Of a stretch of DNA of 64,000 nucleotides, positions 1-7,360 are shown in pieces. The notes beneath the pieces are model-generated. The model was not told the DNA's origin, ran no database searches, and saw nothing but the letters and a program-made list of their open reading frames with translations. The DNA is from G965197005 sp965197005 (GTDB lineage Bacteria > Pseudomonadota > Gammaproteobacteria > Pseudomonadales > Oceanobacteraceae), in the NCBI GenBank assembly GCA_965197005.1, contig OZ239982.1, forward strand, positions 1,798,001-1,862,000. The letters are read 5' to 3'. Position numbers and translations under genes: made by a program. How positions within the stretch are numbered: position 1 is the first letter of the stretch; each line of letters starts with the position of its first letter.

Positions 1-929
1 GCCAAGGTATTAATGCCGACGCCATTCATGGAGATAAAAGCCAAGCGGTGCGTAACCGAGTGCTAACACGCTTTAAACAAAACAAAACCAATGTACTGGT
101 TGCCACTGATGTTGCCGCTAGAGGCATAGACATTGACCAACTGCCGCATGTCATTAACTATGAACTACCACATACCCCATCTGACTATGTACATCGCATT
201 GGCAGAACAGGGCGTGCTGGTGCTAAAGGTGATGCACTATCTATGGTCTCTGCCGACGAATATAAAAATCTTGCTGGCATTGAGGAGCTAATTGGCAAAC
301 CCATTCAGCGTGAATATATAGAAGGCTTTGAGCCTGACCATGACCTACCTGCCATCGGCTCAAAAGTAAATAACAAAAAATCTCGCACACGCCCTAAAAA
401 AGGACAACGTACAGGTACAAATAATAAGCAAGGATACCAAACTCGCAAACGAGGCGAAGAAAAGCCAGTTGCCAGCCGCCGTAAGCGTAATGACAGCCGT
501 AGCGACAATCGAGACAACCGCAGTAGCCGTAGCAAAGACAGCCATAGCGACACTCGAGACAACCGCAGTAGCCGTAGCAAAGACAGCCATAGCGACACTC
601 GAGACAACCGCAGTAGCCGCAGCAAAGACAGCCGTAGCGACACTCGAGACAACCGCAGTAGCCGCAGCAAAGACAGTCGTAGCGACACTCGAGACAACCG
701 CAGTAGCCGTAGCAAAGACAGCCGTAGCGACACTCGAGATAACCGCAGTAGCCGCAGCAGCCGCAACAACAAAAACGATGATGGCTTTGCCAGCCCTAAG
801 CGCAAAACAGCACGTAAAGCAATAAAAGGAACCTTATCATCTAACAGCGAGGGAAAAAGAGCCTCCAGTAACCAACGCTCAAAAAAAGCAACTAGCAAAA
901 TAACCAGAAACAAAGCTCGCAGCTACTAA
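1..929 (+). CDS. rhlE: DEAD-box ATP-dependent RNA helicase, RhlE-like (3' part)
   Basis: The reading frame is open from the window edge (first full codon at base 3), so the N-terminal ATPase lobe lies outside. What is seen is the second RecA-like lobe, with motif V (VATDVAARGID) and motif VI (HRIGRTGRAG), which bind RNA and ATP during unwinding. After the core comes a long basic tail of Arg/Ser/Asp-rich 15-residue repeats ending in Lys/Arg-rich sequence. Tails of this kind in RhlE, SrmB and DbpA relatives tether the helicase to structured RNA such as rRNA or degradosome substrates. RhlE is the best subfamily guess; another DEAD-box paralogue is possible because the N-terminus is missing. A strong terminator follows. 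Confidence 0.88.
   Translation, partial: QGINADAIHGDKSQAVRNRVLTRFKQNKTNVLVATDVAARGIDIDQLPHVINYELPHTPSDYVHRIGRTGRAGAKGDALSMVSADEYKNLAGIEELIGKPIQREYIEGFEPDHDLPAIGSKVNNKKSRTRPKKGQRTGTNNKQGYQTRKRGEEKPVASRRKRNDSRSDNRDNRSSRSKDSHSDTRDNRSSRSKDSHSDTRDNRSSRSKDSRSDTRDNRSSRSKDSRSDTRDNRSSRSKDSRSDTRDNRSSRSSRNNKNDDGFASPKRKTARKAIKGTLSSNSEGKRASSNQRSKKATSKITRNKARSY
495..764 (+). repeat. Six tandem 45-bp repeats in the helicase tail
   Basis: Six copies of a 45-bp unit encode the 15-residue motif SRSDTRDNRSSRSKD with minor variants (SHSD or SRSD; one copy DNRD). The unit is a multiple of three, so gain or loss of copies keeps the frame. The repeat also creates long open frames on the other strand and in other phases; these are artefacts of its composition. 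Confidence 0.9.
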
Positions 930-934
930 AAAAT

Positions 935-970
935 AGAACACCAGCCTTACTTAGAGCTGGTGTTCTTTTT
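935..970 (+). terminator. Intrinsic terminator after the helicase gene
   Basis: A perfect 10-bp stem, GAACACCAGC (936-945) pairing with GCTGGTGTTC (956-965), is followed directly by a run of T. It lies a few bases after the stop codon. Confidence 0.9.
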
Positions 971-1146
971 TATCCCTATTTTAGCCTGCACAAAAGCATA
1001 GAAAATACATATTTTATCTGTCTTAAATACAAATCTCCCATCTAAACTATAAAAATGATTTTAATTTTATAAAATATCCTCCCCTGCTTTAAAAAATTGA
1101 CTATGCTTAAAAACAACCTATTTAAAGTCATAAGGAATAAGCAGCC

Positions 1147-1977
1147 ATGAATTTGCAACACCTATTTTCTCAGCCCCAATCTTTACCACAAATTCCTAAA
1201 GTGGTTTTAGAGCTAATAGAAAGTTTTAATAACGAAGACATTGACATCTCAGCGATTGCCAAAAAAGTATCGACAGACCCCGTATTAACCGCCAAAGTAT
1301 TACGCCTTGCCAACTCTGCTCATTACGGCATACCCAAAACCGTATCCAGCGTTGACGATGCCTCAGTCATACTTGGCATGGGCAGTCTTAGAACCATGAT
1401 TTTAGCTTCCTGTATGAGCAATGCCTTTAAACCCATGCCAGGCTATGATCAAGTTGCCTTTTGGAAATCCGCTTTTGGCGTGGCAGCTTATGCCAAATTC
1501 ATAGCCGAAAAAACCGCAAAGCATGATAAAGAAATAGCATTTACCACCGGCATGTTACACTCCATTGGCAGTTTAATTATTCGTCATAATATGCCCCAAG
1601 AAGCGGCCAACATTGATGAAGTCGAAAGCATGAGCAAAACCAAACGCCACGACTTAGAACAAGCACAACTGGGTTTTGACTACGCAGAAGTTGGCGGTGA
1701 ACTTGCCAAACGCTGGAAATTTCCTGATGAGATACAGCAAGCCATTAGCGAGCAAGTTGCCCATGATAAAGAACAACCCTACGGCGACCTTGCTGCAATT
1801 TTGTACCTTGGAAAATATTTAGAAAGCAGTTTTCGTAAACAACTTACCGCCGCAGAAATGCAAGCAGACTTTCCAGAAGCCGTTGCCGCCAAATTAGGGC
1901 TTAGCTATAGCGATATTGAAGCAGAACTAAGCACCCTTAAAGAACTCAACTCAGGACTAGATGCCATTTTAGAATAA
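1147..1977 (+). CDS. HDOD domain protein
   Basis: This 276-residue cytoplasmic protein is an HDOD-family signalling protein. The HDOD core spans about residues 10-200, including the start LPQIPKVVLELIE and the segments AKVLRLANSAHYG and VILGMGSLRTMIL. A weak HD-like element (TGMLHSIGSLIIRH) lacks a full catalytic HD pair, as is normal for HDOD. Such proteins act as output or adaptor modules in c-di-GMP, chemotaxis or stress signalling and are usually not enzymes. The ATG is preceded by AAGGAA. It is a single-gene unit between two terminators. The precise role is not deducible. Confidence 0.85.
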   Translation: MNLQHLFSQPQSLPQIPKVVLELIESFNNEDIDISAIAKKVSTDPVLTAKVLRLANSAHYGIPKTVSSVDDASVILGMGSLRTMILASCMSNAFKPMPGYDQVAFWKSAFGVAAYAKFIAEKTAKHDKEIAFTTGMLHSIGSLIIRHNMPQEAANIDEVESMSKTKRHDLEQAQLGFDYAEVGGELAKRWKFPDEIQQAISEQVAHDKEQPYGDLAAILYLGKYLESSFRKQLTAAEMQADFPEAVAAKLGLSYSDIEAELSTLKELNSGLDAILE

Positions 1978-1993
1978 ATCTAAATTAGCAAAT

Positions 1994-2034
1994 AAAAAAA
2001 GCCCTTAGCCATAAATCGACTAAGGGCTTTTTTA
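1994..2034. terminator. Bidirectional terminator between convergent HDOD and bfr genes
   Basis: The stem GCCCTTAG (2001-2008) pairs with CTAAGGGC (2020-2027). It is flanked by an A-run on the left and a T-run on the right, so it can end transcription from both sides. Confidence 0.88.
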
Positions 2035-2047
2035 TTGCTGTATACAC

Positions 2048-2515
2048 TTACATTTGGCTTTGCAAATAATTAGGCAAACCAATTTTTTCAATTAATCCTA
2101 ATTGTTTTTCTAGCCAATAAGTATGGTCATTTTCAGTATCATCTAACAACACCTGCAACATATCTCTTGTTTGATAATCTTTAAGCTCTTCACAAAGTGC
2201 CATGACATTGCGTAAGTCTTCAACTACCTTATATTCAAGATTTAAGTCACTTTGCAGCATTGAAGGGACATCATTGCCTACATTAATAGGCAAACGAGTC
2301 ACTAAATCAGGCGTACCTTCTAAGAACAAAATACGCTCAATTAATTTTGCTGCATGCTGTTTTTCATCATCAAATTCATGATCAATACGCTCATAGAGTT
2401 TGCTTAAACCCCAATCATCATACATGCGTGAATGAACAAAGTACTGATCCATTGCACTTAGTTCGCCTGCCAGTAGTTCATTTAGTTTTTCAATAATTTG
2501 TGGATTACCTTGCAT
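2048..2515 (-). CDS. bfr: Bacterioferritin, ferroxidase-type subunit without the heme ligand
   Basis: This 155-residue ferritin-like four-helix protein stores iron. The di-iron ferroxidase ligands are all present: E18, E51, H54, E94, and an ExxH pair at E128/H131 (E127/H130 in E. coli Bfr). Position 52, normally the Met that binds heme between subunits, is Lys. So this is the catalytic, non-heme subunit of a two-subunit bacterioferritin like those of Neisseria and Pseudomonas. It is the second gene of a two-gene operon, 35 bp after its partner's coding region on the minus strand. The RBS is GAGAGGATAATATT-like, just upstream of the ATG. Confidence 0.93.
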   Translation of the reverse strand: MQGNPQIIEKLNELLAGELSAMDQYFVHSRMYDDWGLSKLYERIDHEFDDEKQHAAKLIERILFLEGTPDLVTRLPINVGNDVPSMLQSDLNLEYKVVEDLRNVMALCEELKDYQTRDMLQVLLDDTENDHTYWLEKQLGLIEKIGLPNYLQSQM

Positions 2516-2528
2516 AATATTATCCTCT

Positions 2529-2993
2529 CTAGATCATTGCTTGTTGAAAGTTCTCAATACCAAGGTTGGCAATCAAACTTTGTTGGGTTTCAATCCAATC
2601 GAAATAAGTTTCCTCATCTGCTTGAATTTCTAATAATAAAGCTCTTGAAATGAAATCTTTTTGTCGCTCGCAAAGCGCAATCGCCTCTTGTAGCGACGTT
2701 AGCTGTTCGCTAAGTTGCTTGGCATCGCAATCGAGCATTTCTTGAGTATTCTCGCCAATATACAAACGGTTTAACTTTTGTAAATTAGGCAAACCCTCAA
2801 GAAACAAAATCCTCTCAATCAGCTTATCTGCTTGCTTCATATCCTTAATGGATTTTTTATAGCTTTTTTTATTTAACTCATCTAGCCCCCAGTTTGCGTA
2901 CATTCTGGCGTGCAAGAAGTATTGGTTAATGGACGTCAATTCAATGCCTAATTGTGTATTAAGTGCTTGAATAACAGATTTATTAACTTGCAT
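2529..2993 (-). CDS. bfr: Bacterioferritin, heme-binding subunit with degenerate ferroxidase centre
   Basis: This 154-residue Bfr paralogue starts at MQVNKSVIQALN, because a strong AGGAGAG sits just upstream of that ATG. A longer in-frame extension upstream has no such support. M52, the axial heme ligand, is kept. Ferroxidase residues are largely lost: E51 is Asp, H54 is Gln, E94 is Leu, and the His of the last ExxH is aromatic. It is therefore expected to supply heme-mediated iron release in a mixed shell with the downstream catalytic subunit. It is first in the operon, behind a sigma70-like promoter and a Fur-like box. Confidence 0.92.
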   Translation of the reverse strand: MQVNKSVIQALNTQLGIELTSINQYFLHARMYANWGLDELNKKSYKKSIKDMKQADKLIERILFLEGLPNLQKLNRLYIGENTQEMLDCDAKQLSEQLTSLQEAIALCERQKDFISRALLLEIQADEETYFDWIETQQSLIANLGIENFQQAMI

Positions 2994-3062
2994 AGTCTCT
3001 CTCCTATTTTTGTGATTGTTACAGATATTGTGGTTTTTTCCCGCAATCAATTCACAAGTCAT

Positions 3063-3090
3063 AGTATAAGGACAAAAAACAAAACTTCAA
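3063..3090 (-). promoter_or_regulatory. Sigma70-like promoter of the bacterioferritin operon
   Basis: On the minus strand, TTGAAG (3085-3090) and TATACT (3063-3068) are separated by 16 bp and sit about 70 bp upstream of the first bfr ATG. Confidence 0.6.
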
Positions 3091-3109
3091 GTACAAATGA
3101 GAACTAAAT

Positions 3110-3144
3110 GATAGCCTTATCATAAAAAGAAAATCATTATCAAA
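3110..3144 (-). promoter_or_regulatory. Fur-like box upstream of the bfr promoter
   Basis: The minus strand reads TTTGATAATGATTTTC (3129-3144), matching one and a half GATAATGAT hexamer units of the Fur consensus. An adjoining imperfect inverted repeat GATAGCCTTATC lies at 3110-3121. It sits upstream of the -35, a position from which Fur could act indirectly or as an activator. The same core recurs at 30744-30760. Confidence 0.45.
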
Positions 3145-3438
3145 TTCACAAAAAACCAACAACCTGAATAATTTAAATATAAATCAATCAGTTGCACAAC
3201 AAAAAATAGTTATAAATGGTTTTTTAAGCAGCTTAAATATTTTTTTATTTTTTTAAAATAATTTAAAAGCACAAAAAGATGATACTTATATGAGTTTCAT
3301 TCGCATTTTAATCTGATTTTCCTTTTGAAACAACCAAAAAAAAGACCCTTTTGGAAAACAAAATATGTCTATTGCAATATAAAGAACACAGCGAACGCTG
3401 CATTTATTTGAGGGACAACCCATTTAGCGTATTATCAA
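3145..3438. other. AT-rich intergenic stretch without a recognised gene
   Basis: Very AT-rich sequence between the bfr control region and the end of the convergent-side MarR gene. Short open frames here have no RBS and no recognisable product. No hairpin with a T-run was found. Confidence 0.6.
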
Positions 3439-3894
3439 TTATTTTTTATCTTCCAATAATCCACTTTTCAACATATCTAACATGGCGTTCAGTTTTTCTA
3501 TCTCCGCAGCACTGCAAACATTCCAACGACAATCTTGCTGCTCAAGATACGCCAATGCTTGTTGCTTTAACGCCCGCCCCTTAGCCTCAAGCACCACAAA
3601 TTTTTTACGCTTATCCTCTTTGCAAGGCTGCAAACTTAATACTGATTTTTGTGCCAGCTTTTTTAAAATAAGTGTCAATGCGCCACTATCTATCAACGTT
3701 TGCTGCTGTAATTGACTCACCTCAACCCCATCTTCTTCCCACAGACCCATCATTACGACATATTGAGGATAGGTTAAATCCAATTCCAATAAAAAAGGTC
3801 GGTACGCTCTAACCAACGCATTAGATACGACATATAAGCGATGACAGAGCTGATTTTTGAGTTTTAGGCGTTCGTAATTATTTTCTGTATTCAT
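3439..3894 (-). CDS. MarR-family transcriptional regulator
   Basis: This is a 151-residue winged-helix repressor of the MarR type. The core runs from dimerisation helix 1 (RLYVVSNALVRAYRPF) through the recognition region (GVEVSQLQQQTLIDSGALTLILKKL) and the wing (CKEDKRKKFVVLEAKGR). I start it at MNTENNYERL; an upstream in-frame ATG would place the palindrome at 3908-3927 inside the gene. Family members sense phenolics, oxidants or organic acids. It follows the GMC oxidoreductase gene on the same strand, so the pair may be functionally linked. The Cys-containing C-terminal segment (NVCSAAEI) could be redox sensitive, but that is speculation. Confidence 0.85.
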   Translation of the reverse strand: MNTENNYERLKLKNQLCHRLYVVSNALVRAYRPFLLELDLTYPQYVVMMGLWEEDGVEVSQLQQQTLIDSGALTLILKKLAQKSVLSLQPCKEDKRKKFVVLEAKGRALKQQALAYLEQQDCRWNVCSAAEIEKLNAMLDMLKSGLLEDKK

Positions 3895-3907
3895 GCTTAT
3901 ATTGTAA

Positions 3908-3927
3908 TGCAAAGCGCATACTTTGCA
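3908..3927. promoter_or_regulatory. Palindromic operator candidate for the MarR regulator
   Basis: A perfect inverted repeat, TGCAAAG (3908-3914) / CTTTGCA (3921-3927) with a 6-bp spacer, lies between the GMC stop codon and the MarR start. Its size and place fit MarR autoregulation. Confidence 0.5.
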
Positions 3928-3951
3928 CACAAAATAATAATTTAAATCAAG

Positions 3952-5568
3952 CTAATGCCCTTGTTTTAATAAGTCCGCCATTTTTTCAGCAATAGCAATG
4001 GTTGGTGCATTGGTGTTACCGCTAATTAAAGTAGGCATTATAGAGGCATCAATCACCCGCAAGCCCTCCACCCCTTTTACTTTAAGCTCTAAATCCACCA
4101 CCGCTTTATCATCAACCCCCATAGCACAAGTACCAATAGGGTGATAAATGGTATCAGCACGCAATCTAACCTGCTCTAATAATGCTTCGTCTGTCTTTGC
4201 ATTAGCAGTATACATCTCACTTTTAATTCGTTGTTTAAGTGGCTCGCTGTGCATAATCTCGCGGGTTTTTTTAATACCACGCAATAAATTATCAACATCA
4301 GACTGCACACTTAAAAAATTCATCTCTATTTCTGGCTCATCACTATAATCACTCGAATTTAAACGAATATGCCCACGACTTTCAGGACGCAACAAACAGC
4401 AATGACAAGAAAATCCATAGCCCCAATGTAACTGCCGACCATGCTCCTCAGCCAGCGCAACTAAAAAATGTATTTGCATATCAGGGCGGGTTTGAGTGTC
4501 ATCAGATTTAAAAAAAGCAGCACCTTCAGCAAACGGTGTTGTTAATACCCCCGTGCCTTTACGTTTAAACTCAAAAACACCCTTAAACATCTGCCAAAAA
4601 GAATGCCATGCAAACGCAAAATAATCAGTACCTTTAGCTCGATAAGATAAAATAAAATCCAAATGATCCTGTAAATTCGCCCCCACATTAGGGTTATCTA
4701 CCAATGTATCAATTCCTTTTTCCTGTAAGTGCTGTTTATCACCAATACCAGAGAGCATTAACAACTGAGGCGACTGAATAGCACCAGCACAAATTAATAC
4801 CTCACGGCTAACCTGAAACTGTTTTTCCTGTCCCTGATGCTGAAACAACACACCTGTAGCTTGCTTATCAGTAAATACAATGCGCTTAACATGGGCTTGA
4901 ATTAGTACTGTTAAATTAGGACGCTTAGCCATAATAGGATGCAGATAAGCCGCCGCCGCTGAACAACGCTCTCCACGTCGGGCTTTATCATGAAACTGCG
5001 TAACCTGATACAACCCTGCCCCTTCTTGCTCACCATCATTAAAATCTGCATTAAATGGAATACCTTGAGATTGTGCCGCAGCAACAAAATCTTTACTAAC
5101 CGAGCGGGGAGAGAACTGATTAGACACCTGCAAGGGCCCTTTATCTCCATGTTGTTCACTTGCGCCATTTTGATTATTCTCAGACTTAATAAAATAAGGC
5201 AATAAATCCTCATAACCCCAACCTTCACAACCCAGCTCTTGCCAATGCTGATAATCTTCCTTTTGTCCACGAATATAAATCATGCCATTAATTGCACTAG
5301 AGCCACCTAAGCACTTACCTCTAGGTTGATGGCCTTTACGTCCATTAAACGCCTTTTGTGGTGTGGTTCTAAATGCCCAATTATTAATTTTAGGCTTACC
5401 ACGTACCATTGTAACTAACGCAGCAGGTGTTCGTACCAATACCGAACGCCCCTCACCGCCTGCCTCTAATAAACAGACCTTAATATTAGGATCTTCACTC
5501 AAACGTGATGCCAGCACAGAACCTGCCGAACCACCACCTACGATAATATAATCAAAGCAATCATTCAT
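3952..5568 (-). CDS. GMC-family FAD-dependent oxidoreductase (choline/alcohol dehydrogenase type)
   Basis: This 538-residue cytoplasmic flavoenzyme has the N-terminal FAD-binding motif GGGSAGSVLASRLSE and GMC signature 1 (GGSSAINGMIYIRG). It also has signature 2 (GAIQSPQLLMLSGIG), the C-terminal catalytic His in YHPIGTCAMG, and the closing NTNAPTIAIAEK. Relatives oxidise choline, aliphatic alcohols (AlkJ) or similar primary alcohols to aldehydes, passing electrons to quinone. The substrate cannot be read from sequence. No betaine aldehyde dehydrogenase or betI lies beside it, which argues mildly against a choline pathway. AAGGAAG precedes the ATG. A MarR gene follows 57 bp later. Confidence 0.9.
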   Translation of the reverse strand: MNDCFDYIIVGGGSAGSVLASRLSEDPNIKVCLLEAGGEGRSVLVRTPAALVTMVRGKPKINNWAFRTTPQKAFNGRKGHQPRGKCLGGSSAINGMIYIRGQKEDYQHWQELGCEGWGYEDLLPYFIKSENNQNGASEQHGDKGPLQVSNQFSPRSVSKDFVAAAQSQGIPFNADFNDGEQEGAGLYQVTQFHDKARRGERCSAAAAYLHPIMAKRPNLTVLIQAHVKRIVFTDKQATGVLFQHQGQEKQFQVSREVLICAGAIQSPQLLMLSGIGDKQHLQEKGIDTLVDNPNVGANLQDHLDFILSYRAKGTDYFAFAWHSFWQMFKGVFEFKRKGTGVLTTPFAEGAAFFKSDDTQTRPDMQIHFLVALAEEHGRQLHWGYGFSCHCCLLRPESRGHIRLNSSDYSDEPEIEMNFLSVQSDVDNLLRGIKKTREIMHSEPLKQRIKSEMYTANAKTDEALLEQVRLRADTIYHPIGTCAMGVDDKAVVDLELKVKGVEGLRVIDASIMPTLISGNTNAPTIAIAEKMADLLKQGH

Positions 5569-5677
5569 TTTTATTCTTCCTTACTTATTTTAAATATAAA
5601 AAACAAACTGTTGCATAAAACATTTAGTCTTTCAAGGAATATAAAAATTCATAGTTTACAGCAGCATCAATTAAACA

Positions 5678-7360
5678 TTAGAAAGCCTGCAAGCTGGCAC
5701 TTAAATAAAAGTCCAAACTCGGTTTAAAAGCAGGATTACTACTGTATAAGCCATAAGCCAGACTGCTTTGCAAGCTAAATTGAGCATATTGATAGCCCAA
5801 GCCAATCCCTGCACTGAGCAAATTGTCTGCTTTTTCATTTGCTAAATTATAAGCTGCACCTGATTGTACAAACACGGATGGATTAAGGCGTAACAAACTG
5901 TATTTAAATTGTTTTTTAAACCAATTATCAGCAACCATCTGGTGCGCTTGGTGTTTAAGCCATTGACTATGTAGGGTGCTTTTATGCACGATGCCGCTAT
6001 CTCCTGATACAAAATGTAGCCCAAAACCGGCCACACTTGCTTTGCCTCCTAAACTGACTTGTTCTTGCCCATATAACCTATCAAAACTCAATTGTAAGCT
6101 TACATTATTATCTAAGAACCATTGTGCAAATTGCGCTCTATATGTCAGACTGCTATCTAACTTACGAAAACTTCGCACTGGGTCAGTCGCATTATTGCTA
6201 ATTTTTCGGTCTTGGTTTTGTATATCCAAACCCTGTGTAAAACCACACTCAAACAGCCAAAATTGCCCTTGATTGCGATAACTTCTATTCACAAAAACTC
6301 GATAATTTGCGCTTTTTTGCGGCGTTAACGCCACATCTAGCAGGTAGCGTTTAGCCAAGCGACGATTAACGCCAATCCCTAATTTAAATTGACTGTTCGC
6401 ATCACGATAAGCTAAATAATCCAACCCCAACGATTGACTTATTGAAAAGCCAAACACATCTGCAACAGGGGAAATAATCTGTAAATATTCTGCATAACTC
6501 AATGCACCTGTTACGTTAAAATTACGCATTGGCACACTGGTATTCAATGCCAATGCATTGGTATTTTTACTACTAATTAAATATACAGAAGAGCGTTCAT
6601 TTAAAGCCAATAAATTATCTACCTCAAGCCCTAGGCGTAAACGGTTTTTATCATTTTGACTGCCCTCATTATCATAACCAATACGTCCTCTAAACCAGTC
6701 TTTCTCTTGAGTTTGAATAAACACCTTGCTTTGCCCTATTTCATTACCTGGGATAATTTTCATCTGCGCTTGGGTAGAAGGCACCCGATTAAGCTGATCC
6801 ACTCCTTGTTCGAGTTCGCGTAAATTTAAAATCTCATGCCTGTTTTGTGGCATTGCCATATACAGTTTAAGCCTGTCACTTCGATGATTTTGATTAATAT
6901 CAATACGCTCAACCTGACCTTCAACAACCACAATCGTCAACTGATTTTTAGATAAATTTTGCTTTGGCAAAAAAGCCCTTGAAGTAATATAACCACGCTG
7001 AATATAAGCATGATTAATCTGCGCTAAAAGCGCATTAATACTGCGTCTTCCCAAACAATGATTAACATAAGGATAGCTAAGAGGGTGCAGCTGTTTGTTG
7101 GTAAGCTTATGGTTACCCTGAATGCGAATTCGATTAATCCAAACACAAGGTGTTTCAGTAAACATAACAGCACTACCTGATTTAGGTACAATAATCTGTG
7201 TGCCGCTTTGTTTTGCTCTGTGTTCTATCTCTTCTTGTTTGAGCTTTTCTTGCACAAACTTTTGCGCTGCATCATCAGTCTGTTTGGCATGAATTTGAAA
7301 AGAGATACTCAAACCTATAAGCGTTATAAGAACAATCAAATTGGCTTTATAAAAAGTCAC
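5678..7360 (-). CDS. Two-partner secretion outer-membrane transporter (TpsB, ShlB/FhaC family)
   Basis: A 560-residue Omp85-superfamily pore that exports TpsA proteins across the outer membrane. It has a signal peptide (MTFYKANLIVLITLIGLSIS), POTRA_2/ShlB POTRA domains to about residue 230 (TETPCVWINRIRIQGNHKLT onward), then a 16-strand barrel ending in aromatic Phe (LYLSASLQAF). The start is GTG, with GGAG 8 bases upstream; the gene overlaps the end of the short TpsA gene by 14 bp, implying translational coupling. The two upstream TpsA genes are the obvious clients. The barrel motif FDRLYGQEQVSLGG corresponds to the conserved (V)RGY-like loop region, with G-F in place of RG-Y. Confidence 0.92.
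   Translation of the reverse strand: MTFYKANLIVLITLIGLSISFQIHAKQTDDAAQKFVQEKLKQEEIEHRAKQSGTQIIVPKSGSAVMFTETPCVWINRIRIQGNHKLTNKQLHPLSYPYVNHCLGRRSINALLAQINHAYIQRGYITSRAFLPKQNLSKNQLTIVVVEGQVERIDINQNHRSDRLKLYMAMPQNRHEILNLRELEQGVDQLNRVPSTQAQMKIIPGNEIGQSKVFIQTQEKDWFRGRIGYDNEGSQNDKNRLRLGLEVDNLLALNERSSVYLISSKNTNALALNTSVPMRNFNVTGALSYAEYLQIISPVADVFGFSISQSLGLDYLAYRDANSQFKLGIGVNRRLAKRYLLDVALTPQKSANYRVFVNRSYRNQGQFWLFECGFTQGLDIQNQDRKISNNATDPVRSFRKLDSSLTYRAQFAQWFLDNNVSLQLSFDRLYGQEQVSLGGKASVAGFGLHFVSGDSGIVHKSTLHSQWLKHQAHQMVADNWFKKQFKYSLLRLNPSVFVQSGAAYNLANEKADNLLSAGIGLGYQYAQFSLQSSLAYGLYSSNPAFKPSLDFYLSASLQAF

Noticed and set aside
495..764. CRISPR-like array
   Set aside because: Units are directly adjacent with no unique spacers and lie in frame inside a coding region.
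305..913. Long open frame on the minus strand and in other phases across the helicase tail
   Set aside because: It mirrors the 45-bp repeats and gives a low-complexity Leu/Arg protein; the plus-strand helicase frame explains the DNA.
3351..3584. Plus-strand 77-codon frame
   Set aside because: It overlaps the MarR gene on the other strand, has no RBS and no recognisable product.
3952..5568. Calling the GMC oxidoreductase betA
   Set aside because: Signatures fit the whole GMC family and no betB, betI or choline transporter lies nearby.
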